From the NCBI GenBank assembly GCA_020024735.1, contig JAHHTI010000045.1, positions 1 to 8,993 on the forward strand: DNA of 8,993 bases, in the 5' to 3' direction. Shown piece after piece: positions 1 through 6,235 of the stretch (position 1 is the first letter of the stretch; every line of letters starts with the position of its first letter). The DNA comes from Mycoplasmataceae bacterium. Its GTDB lineage: Bacteria > Bacillota_I > Bacilli_A > Mycoplasmatales > Mycoplasmoidaceae. The position numbers and the translations under genes were made by a program. Below the pieces are notes generated by a model. The model searched no databases. It saw only the letters and a list, made by a program, of their open reading frames with translations, and was not told where the DNA came from.

Positions 1-32
1 AGCAATTTTCAAAACCTAAAATAATATAAATA

Positions 33-148
33 TGCAAAAAGGTGTATGAAGTCTAAAAAAATGTAAAAAAGGTGTATTAAGTCTATAAAAAATACTGCAA
101 AAAGGTGTATGAAGTCTAAAAAAGTTTAAAAAAGGTGTATAAAGTCTA
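33..148 (+). repeat. Four-copy tandem repeat array upstream of the ATPase gene
   Basis: A 14-base core, GGTGTATNAAGTCT, occurs at 41-54, 71-84, 104-117 and 134-147, each preceded by five or six A and usually followed by A. Core-to-core distances are 30, 33 and 30 bases. There is a second level of order: copies 1 and 3 follow TGCAAAAA, copies 2 and 4 follow TAAAAAA, so the array is a dimer of about 53 bases repeated at an offset of 63. The base after GGTGTAT is G, T, G, A; the rest of the core is invariant. The last copy lies over the expected -35 region of the ATPase promoter. That position suggests binding sites for a regulator, but this is inference; it could also be a recombination-prone spacer. 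The array has no continuous reading frame. Confidence 0.9.
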
Positions 149-168
149 TTTTTTTATATAATTAAATT
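134..168 (+). promoter_or_regulatory. Promoter of the ATPase gene, probably leaderless
   Basis: A perfect TATAAT stands at 157-162 and the ATG of the ATPase gene begins at 169, so the expected transcription start falls on or next to the start codon. No ribosome-binding sequence fits between them. The -35 position (about 134-139) is occupied by GGTGTA of the fourth array repeat, which is not a consensus -35; transcription may therefore depend on a protein that binds the repeats. The TATAAT is seen in the sequence; leaderless initiation and activation are inferences. Confidence 0.55.
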
Positions 169-1560
169 ATGGAAAATAATTTTAAAAGAAAAATATATCA
201 AAAACTACAAAAATGAAAAAATAATAACACTGGTAAAAATAAGACTGCTCTTCTTATCAAAGGTGCAAGACAAGTTGGCAAAACTACCATTGCTTTAGAA
301 TTTGCTCATAAAGAGTATGAAAATGTTGTTTATATTAATTTTCACACTACACCATCCTTTATTAAACTCTTCGATGGAGATTTAGATACAGATACCTTAG
401 TTGCTAGGATTTCAGCATCTACCAACTTCAAATTTGTACCTTATAAGACAGTGATTATTTTTGATGAAGTTCAAGAATGTGCAAGAGCAAGAACAAGTTT
501 TAAACCTTTTTGCCTTGATGGTAAATATGATATTATAGCAACTGGATCATTGTTAGGTGTCTCTGGTTTTAATAAAAATCCTCACGCTAGTATTCCAGTA
601 GGATTTGAAACCCATTTAACAATGTATCCTATGGATTTTAAAGAATTTTTGCTAGCCACTAACTTTAATAAAGATATTTTAAGTTATCTAGAAAAACAGT
701 TAAGTCTTATCAAACCAATCGATGAGATGATTCATGAACAATTATTAAAACATTATCTTGATTATTTAATTGTGGGTGGAATGCCCAAAGCAGTAAGCAA
801 ATTTAAAGAAACTAAAGATTTTAATATTGTGAGAGAGGAACAATTAAACATCCTCTCAAGTTATCGTGATGACTTTGGGAAATATACTAATTCATTAGAC
901 AAAACCGTTATTAATAATAAGGATGCTATTAAATTAAAGAAAGTATTTGATAATATCCCTCTACAATTAGCGCGAGAAGAAAATACGAATTCATCAAACT
1001 GTTCAACCAAATTTCGCTTTAGTGAAATTACTAGTGGAGGAAAATTTCGCAACTTTGTAGAAGCTATTGATTGATTAAAAGAAGCGGGAGTGATAAATGT
1101 CTGCAACAACCTTAGCAATCTTGCTATTCCTCTAAAAAGTTATCAAATAGAAAACCAATTAAAGATCTATTTAAATGATACAGGACTATTATTAGCTTCC
1201 TTGGATAAAAAAGTTACTACCAATATATATCTGCAAAAAAACTTTATCTATAAGGGATATATCTATGAAAACTTAATTGCTGATGCTTTAACTAAAAACA
1301 ACCTTCCTTTATACTACTATTCAATTGATAGTAGATTAGAAATAGATTTTGTGGTTACCACTAAAAATGATATCTTAGTTTTAGAAGTGAAATCAGGGAA
1401 AAACAATCCTCTTTCACTTAAAAAAGTAATGAATACTAATAGAGACATCAAAGGGATTAAATTATCTAAAAATAATATTGGATACTATGAAGGGATACTA
1501 ACTATTCCTTATTATTTAGCTTATTTGATTGATGAAGACTTTATCTATCCTGTTAGATAA
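169..1560 (+). CDS. AAA_14/DUF4143-family ATPase
   Basis: A 463-residue P-loop ATPase of the AAA_14 plus DUF4143 type, a family common in accessory regions of bacteria, archaea and mollicutes whose cellular role is unsettled. The Walker A motif GARQVGKTT is at residues 32-40, Walker B VIIFDEVQE at 95-103 and a sensor-1-like ATGS at 124-127. The family signature VGGMP is at 202-206. The C-terminal DUF4143 part (about 260-463) ends in a PD-(D/E)xK-like pattern: E367-N368, E391-x-D393 and E406-V-K408. The ATG is chosen because the N terminus (MENNFKRKIYQKLQKW) matches the usual family start. TGA codons at 214 and 1072 are read as Trp16 and Trp302; under the standard code the gene would appear broken. 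The gene carries its own promoter and repeat array. Its TAA stop directly abuts the stop of ruvX on the other strand, with no terminator between. Family assignment is confident; function is unknown. Confidence 0.9.
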
Positions 1561-1998
1561 TTAAAATAAGTGGTGATTTTGATCTAAATATTCTTGCAAA
1601 ATAATACTTGATGCTACTTTATCAACAATCTTTTTGCGTTGTGATGCTTTTAAGGCGGCATCAAACATTAAATCATGAGCTTTAACTGTTGAATAGTTTT
1701 CATCAAATAATATAACATTGATATGAGGAAAATGTTTTTCTAATAATTCCTTAAAGGTTAAAGAACGTTGGGAAGATACAGTAAGTTGACCATTTCTTGT
1801 ATCAGTCGGAAAGCCTAAGACAAAAGTATCAACTTCATTATCATAAGTTTTAATAATCTTTTGAAGCTCATTAATAATTTGCATATAGTTATTTTTTTGA
1901 TAATTAAAATTCACTAAACCTGTAGCAATCAGATTAGAAGTATCACTAATGGCTATTCCACAAGTTTTTGATCCTAAATCAAGCCCAATTTTACGCAT
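1561..1998 (-). CDS. ruvX: RuvX/YqgF-family Holliday-junction resolvase-like nuclease
   Basis: A 145-residue protein, the normal size for the YqgF/RuvX family (RNase H fold). Members have been linked to processing of the 5' end of pre-16S rRNA and to Holliday-junction resolution. Visible family features are the opening DLGSKTCGIAISD with the acidic Asp7, the LGFPTD block at 61-66, FDENYST at 98-104 with Asp99 and Glu100 (family consensus DERxTT), and VDKVASSIILQEYL at 125-138 with Asp126. These acidic residues match the expected metal-binding site, so the protein looks intact. It starts 5 bases after the alaS stop; a possible ribosome-binding AAGGTG lies in the end of alaS. The alaS-ruvX order is a conserved Firmicute/Mollicute pair, and the two genes are almost certainly one transcript. 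Confidence 0.93.
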   Translation of the reverse strand: MRKIGLDLGSKTCGIAISDTSNLIATGLVNFNYQKNNYMQIINELQKIIKTYDNEVDTFVLGFPTDTRNGQLTVSSQRSLTFKELLEKHFPHINVILFDENYSTVKAHDLMFDAALKASQRKKIVDKVASSIILQEYLDQNHHLF

Positions 1999-2003
1999 AC
2001 TAT

Positions 2004-4682
2004 TTAAGCAAGCACCTTTTTAATTTGTTCGACAGAAATGATGCTATTACATCCTCCTTGAACAAAGTTAGGTTTACCACCACCTTTACCTTCATAAGCA
2101 GCATTCACTTTTTTAATCATTTCATTTAAGTTAATTTTGTGAGCACTAGCAGTTTTATCATTAATTGCCATTAGATATTGAGTTTTGTTATCAGTATGGT
2201 TTAAACAAACAAAGGTTTTATCAGGACATTCATTAATTAATTCACTTAAAGCCATAAATAAGTTTTTATTATCTAAATTTTTAAAAGCTTCAATTACTAA
2301 TGATTCCTTGTTGTTTAAAACTTGGGTTTTAACTAAAGCAATTTCTTCTTTGGCAATTTGTTTATGAATTTCTCCTTTAATGCGAATGTATTCATTTTCA
2401 ATATCTTTTAAAATATTTTGTTTTAATCTAATATTGTCAGCTTTGTCTAAAGTAGCCACTAATTGGTTAAAAGTTGTATCAGTAATGTGATGTTTTGTTA
2501 AGTCAGTTTGAATTTCGTGTACTCGATGATTGATTTCATCAGTCTTACGGTTAATATAGTCTTTAATAGTTTGTTTTGAAGTAATAGCTTCTAGTCTTCA
2601 ACTTCCCGCCCCATTAGGGTAACAATCAGTAATCATAATTTCTTCAATTTCTGCAGTGTTGTGAACATGACATCCACCACATAGTTCAATTGATTCATCA
2701 CCCATCTTGATAACTCTTAAATCACCTTTGATTTTTTTATAAACTTCTTCAAAGTAAGCCATTGCCCCCATCTTCTTGGCTTCTTCTAATGATAGGAATA
2801 AGACATCTACTGGTACTTCTTTGTTGATGATTTTATTAATAACATCTTCTAATTTTCTAATTTGGTCTTCACTAATCTTTTGGTGATATTGGAAGTCAAA
2901 TGTTACTTTTTCAGGTGACTTAAAAGCCCCTTCTTGTTTAATTGAACTATCAATATGTTTTACTAAAGAAATATGGATTAAATGTTCCACAGAGTGGTTT
3001 TTTGTAATTAACAATCGTTTTTGCTTATCAATCTTTAAATAGCATTCTTGGCCAATGGTTAATTCATTAACATTAGTTACGTGGTGTAAGTGTTGTAAGT
3101 TTGGACCTTTCACTACATCATCAACTTCCATAGAATGGTCAATTCATCCAAAGTCATGTAATTGCCCTCCGCTAGTAGCATAGAAACAAGTTTTATCAAA
3201 CACTACTCATCCCGCATTTTCTAACTTTTCTACTGGATGGAAGGTTTCATCAAATAATGCTACTACCTTAGCATCGTGTAATTCAAAGGTATCATAAAGG
3301 AATTGCGAAGCTACTTGTAAATTTAATAAAGCAGCATTTTGTTGTTCCATAGCGATTGCTGATTTTTGCCCATTAGAAATTTCTTGGTGTTTTTTAAACA
3401 ATTCATTAAAGCCATCCAAATCAATGGTCACATTATTTTCATCAGCTAATTCTTGAATTAATTCAATTGGGAATCCATAAGTTTCTACTAATTTAAAAAC
3501 CACATGCTTATCTAATTTCTTTTCCACTAAGCTTTCATTAAATAACTTAAATCCTAATTTTAAGGTTTTTTGGAAGATATTATATTCATTGTTAAGGATA
3601 GAAATAATACGGTCACGTTGATCTTTTAAACCACTATAATATCCTCCCATCACTTGAATCACGGCATCCACTAATGGGGTAAAGATATTTTCTTGAATAT
3701 TTAAATAATGTTGCTTGACAATAATTCTTCTAATTAATCTTCTTAAAATATATCCTCTTTCTTTGTTAGAAGGAACTGCTCCATCAGCAATTGCCATTAC
3801 TAGAGCACGAGCGTGGTCAGCGATTACCTTGTAAGCTAAATTAACCTTATTTTGGGTTGGGTCTTGTTTAAAGTAAGCATCCACATCATATTTCTTATTT
3901 GAATATTGTTCAATACAATGGATAATATCAATAAAAAGATCAGTTTCAAAATTAGATGGAACATCTTGAAAAATACAAGCTAATCTTTCTAATCCTGCCC
4001 CAGTATCAATATTCTTTCTCATTAATGGGGTATAGTTATTGTTACCATCATTATTAAATTCACTGAATACAATATTTCAAATTTCTACATAACGATCATT
4101 TTCAATATCTTCAAAGAATAATTTTTCCCCAATATGTTGTGGATCATATTTTTCTCCACGGTCAAAATAAATTTCTGTACAAGGACCACAAGGACCACTT
4201 CCTACATCTCAAAAGTTACGGTCTCGTCCACATTTCACAATATGGTGAGGATTTACTCCTAAACTAATTCATTTATCATAAGCCACAGGGTCATTTTCAT
4301 AAACAGTAAAATATAGTTTTTCTAAAGGAATTTGCATTTCTTTTACTAAGAATTCATAACCTAATTCAATGGCGTGTTCTTTAAAATATCCACCCACTGA
4401 AAAATTACCTAACATTTCAAAGAAAGTATGGTGTCGAGCAGTTACACCAACATTAAAGATATCATTAGTACGGATAGCTTTTTGTGAATTAGTTAAATTC
4501 ACATGCGGAGGATTTTCTTTTCCTGAGAAATAATTTTTTAAAGTCGCTACCCCTGAATTAATTCATAGTAAGGTTGGGTCATTAATGGGAATTAAAGAGA
4601 CAGGTTCTAGTTCAAAGTGGTCATGAGCAACAAAAAAGTCTAATCATGCACGACGAATTTCATTAGCTTTCATTTTTTTCAT
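2004..4682 (-). CDS. alaS: Alanyl-tRNA synthetase
   Basis: A full-length, 892-residue class II alanyl-tRNA synthetase, which charges tRNA-Ala with alanine in the cytoplasm and clears mischarged Ser/Gly. The aminoacylation core has RHHTFFEMLGNF at residues 83-94 and KNIDTGAGLER at 223-233. The editing domain keeps its zinc-type ligands: His563 and His567 (HSVEH) and Cys668 and His672 (CGGCH). The C-terminal DHHA1/C-Ala region ends with GGGKP (867-871) and QGG (875-877). All tryptophans are TGA; with TGA as stop the gene would fall into several fragments. The start at 4682 is chosen over the ATG three codons later because AAGGA at 4689-4693 lies 6 bases upstream. Departures from common consensus are CGGCH for CGGTH, HSVEH for HTATH, SVGGYFK for SFGDYFK and GSWRLEA for GVRRIEA. 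It is the first gene of an operon with ruvX. Confidence 0.97.
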
Positions 4683-4688
4683 AGTATA

Positions 4689-4728
4689 TCCTTTTTTATA
4701 TTTCGTAAATATAATATATATTATATTT
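4689..4728 (-). promoter_or_regulatory. alaS promoter, palindrome and ribosome-binding site
   Basis: On the minus strand a TATAAT box (4725 down to 4720) and an AAGGA ribosome-binding site (4693-4689) precede the alaS ATG at 4682. The predicted leader is about 30 bases. The -10 box is part of a perfect 22-bp palindrome at 4707-4728, whose half-site is AAATATAATAT. The palindrome therefore also presents a TATAAT on the plus strand at 4710-4715, although no gene follows in that direction. No consensus -35 is obvious, and I see no T-box specifier or antiterminator motif in the leader. Confidence 0.6.
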
Positions 4729-4749
4729 TATTATCTTATAAACTCACAT

Positions 4750-4771
4750 AATTTTAAGCACTTCTCGCGTT
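4750..4771 (+). repeat. 22-bp direct repeat, left copy
   Basis: Identical over 22 bases, in the same orientation, to 6180-6201. The core is AAGCACTTCTCGCGTT, preceded by AATTTT. It is notably richer in G and C (CTCGCG) than the surrounding AT-rich spacer. The matching stops abruptly at both ends. It lies upstream of the alaS promoter and marks the left edge of the segment holding the small RNA and the Abi gene. Confidence 0.9.
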
Positions 4772-4870
4772 TCTATTTTTACTTACCTTAAATGTTGTAT
4801 TTTAATAATCTCATTAAATTTAATATTTCAGCTTTTTCCAATTTACATAGAAAAATAATAATTTTATTAT

Positions 4871-4911
4871 AAAAATAAAAAAATGTCGCATTCCTAAAAA
4901 GGAAAGGACAT
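4871..4911 (-). terminator. Rho-independent terminator
   Basis: Read on the minus strand, ATGTC (4911-4907) pairs with GACAT (4887-4883), and an inner stem pairs TTCCT (4904-4900) with AGGAA (4895-4891) around a TTTT loop. The stem is followed by seven T, then A and five more T (4883-4871). This is a typical intrinsic terminator. It could end the small RNA just upstream, transcripts of the Abi gene, or both, and it insulates alaS, which starts about 190 bases downstream on the same strand. Confidence 0.7.
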
Positions 4912-4946
4912 CTAACCGGAGAGCTCCCAGTAGGGGCTAACCATAC
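4877..4946 (-). ncRNA. Candidate small structured RNA, about 70 nt
   Basis: On the minus strand a TATAAT box (4958 down to 4953) is followed, at the expected start near 4946, by a compact GC-rich stretch ending in the terminator at 4911-4871. The stretch contains GGTTAG twice (4942-4937 and 4917-4912). Between them lie the pairable segments AGCCCC (4938-4933) and GGAGCT (4927-4922) around a TACTG loop, with one C-A mismatch. The opposite strand can form the same hairpin with a G-U pair instead, so strand is not fully certain. No start codon with a ribosome-binding site or convincing reading frame is present. It does not match tRNA, SRP RNA, T-box or any riboswitch consensus that I can recall. 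It could instead be the 3' untranslated region of the Abi gene. Confidence 0.4.
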
Positions 4947-4981
4947 ATAAGTATTATACACAAGTTTTTAAAATATAAAAA

Positions 4982-5979
4982 TTATTTCATTAGACCTTGT
5001 AACTTATTTCTAATCTCTATATTGAATATATTTAATTTATTGTCAACAAACTTATTAACTACTTTGACTAAGTTTCCTCTTTCTTCTAATACAAAATCCA
5101 AAATTTCAATAAAATCAAATAACTTGATTGGATTGTTATTAGTTTGGATATTCTTCTTAATTGATTTAGTAAAAAAATTAGCAATTTCAATCTTGAATTT
5201 TTTATAGTCAGTATAAATAATAGGATGATTGTGACAAACTGTATTTCTAATATCTTTTATCATCATCAAAACACGAATAAAGTCTTTATAGCAATCAATA
5301 TAGATTAAATTATGGTACTACTAATCATTTTTTCTACCACATTTTTCTTTATCTTTTTGTTAGAGTTATACAAGATTTTTAATAGATCACCAAAGGTGCA
5401 AGTGTTAGTCATTACTCATATAGGCAATGAATAATAGTCATCAAAATCATCAAAGATTTCATCTGTCTTAGGTAGATTACTATAAAATATTTTTTTAAAA
5501 TTATTAATATTCATATTTATTTCTTCATCACACTTATTTCTATTAATGCTTTTCTTTCTATCAAATCATTCTATTTTCAGTCTAGGGAATATTTTTAAAA
5601 AATCTTTGTTGCTTAAATCTAAGACTGCACCACTCTTTAAACATGAACACTCTACAATACTTCTAGTTAAAGCAATGGCAAACTTTCTTTCTAATGCCAT
5701 TAGATATGGAAATATAATGGTAGCTAGTTCTCTATCAAATCTTACAATATTCATTAAATCATCTAAAGATAATCCATGAGCATAATATATCTCACCATTA
5801 GGTAATTGTTGAATAAATGTTCTAGCATATTTAGTTAGAACCTGATAATAGTTTTCATGATTTAAAAAATTAAGAAGAACAGGTACTTGCCCTTGTTTTA
5901 ACTTAAGACCCATTCTAAGCATGTGGTCCTTTTGTTCACTAATATCAAGATATTCATTTAAGTTAAATCTTAAAGCCAT
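4982..5979 (-). pseudogene. Abi_2 family (AbiD/AbiF-like) abortive-infection protein, frameshifted
   Basis: Two overlapping frames together encode about 331 residues of an Abi_2 protein, a HEPN-type family tied to abortive phage infection. The first frame (5979-5305, 224 residues) holds the usual start pattern ending in GLKL (24-27), then NYYQVL (43-48), RFDREL (80-85) followed by a long helix, and TFGDLL (195-200). It stops at TAA 5307-5305. The second frame continues to TAA 4984-4982 and carries DIRNTVCHNH, whose R-x4-H at 5248-5231 is the HEPN RNase motif. The switch must lie between 5320 and 5305; one extra T in the TTT run there would rejoin the frames. Trp138 and Trp188 are TGA. Without repair the 224-residue product lacks the catalytic motif. 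A sequencing error, real inactivation or phase variation are all possible. Confidence 0.8.
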
Positions 5980-5992
5980 AGTAATGATTATA
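5980..5992 (-). promoter_or_regulatory. Promoter of the Abi gene, probably leaderless
   Basis: A perfect TATAAT on the minus strand (5992-5987) ends 7 bases before the ATG at 5979, placing the likely transcription start at or beside the start codon. There is no room for a ribosome-binding site. This is the same arrangement as at the ATPase gene (169). Confidence 0.5.
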
Positions 5993-6103
5993 TCATTAAG
6001 CTCTTATATTAGCTATTAAGATTAAATTCTTGAGAGTTATATATCTTTCTTTTATTTAGAGGTAGAATTTTATAGTTGCTTTTTTAACATTTTCTGTATT
6101 TTC

Positions 6104-6170
6104 TTGTATAAATTAAACAGTTTTTTTTAAAAGTATATTATTGTATTACCGATAATCTTTTTTTATACAA
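6104..6170. repeat. Inverted repeat in the Abi/membrane-protein spacer
   Basis: TTGTATAAA at 6104-6112 recurs as TTTATACAA at 6162-6170, giving perfect 9-bp arms with 49 bases between. The spacer between the divergent genes (5980-6235) is otherwise AT-rich with T runs and has no reading frame. With this base composition the inverted repeat may be chance; a regulatory site is possible. Confidence 0.35.
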
Positions 6171-6179
6171 AAATTAGAG

Positions 6180-6201
6180 AATTTTAAGCACTTCTCGCGT
6201 T
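6180..6201 (+). repeat. 22-bp direct repeat, right copy
   Basis: Identical to 4750-4771 and in the same orientation, 1430 bases further on. It lies immediately upstream of the promoter of the membrane-protein gene; its last bases merge into TTGACG (6200-6205). Together with the left copy it brackets the small RNA and the Abi gene. Confidence 0.9.
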
Positions 6202-6225
6202 GACGTGATTATGATATAGTACAAT
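6200..6225 (+). promoter_or_regulatory. Promoter region of the membrane-protein gene
   Basis: Two overlapping -10 candidates are present: an extended-type TGATATAGT (6212-6220) and TACAAT (6220-6225). TTGACG at 6200-6205 resembles a -35, but its spacing (9 or 14 bases) is too short, so an extended -10 promoter is more likely. Either choice leaves a leader of only about 4-9 bases before the ATG at 6236, and no strong ribosome-binding site is visible. Confidence 0.45.
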
Positions 6226-6235
6226 AATTAAAGCA

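Noticed and set aside
33..148. CRISPR array
   Set aside because: The repeat core is only 14 bases, the between-repeat stretches are A-rich and similar to each other rather than unique, and no cas gene is present.
861..1118. Minus-strand gene inside the ATPase gene
   Set aside because: It is a shadow of a well-supported coding frame and has no promoter or ribosome-binding site.
2004..4682. Several separate small genes or a decayed alaS
   Set aside because: All pieces lie in one frame, the only interruptions are TGA codons at positions where Trp fits the family, and the enzyme reads through from start to end.
4877..4946. tRNA or SRP (4.5S) RNA
   Set aside because: No cloverleaf, no TTCRA arm and no GGAAG-type SRP domain IV motif can be found on either strand.
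4683..4981. T-box riboswitch controlling alaS
   Set aside because: I see no AGGGTGG-type antiterminator motif or specifier stem on the minus strand, and the terminator found lies upstream of the apparent alaS promoter.
5305..5320. Programmed -1 ribosomal frameshift in the Abi gene
   Set aside because: The direction would be -1, but no X XXY YYZ slippery heptamer exists in the narrow switch window and no stimulatory hairpin is evident; a simple one-base indel explains it better.
5546..5779. Plus-strand gene antisense to the Abi gene
   Set aside because: The opposite frame matches Abi_2 motifs; this frame has no recognisable features.
4750..6201. Insertion sequence or transposon
   Set aside because: The flanking repeats are direct and 22 bp long, there is no transposase or integrase gene between them, and no terminal inverted repeats were seen.
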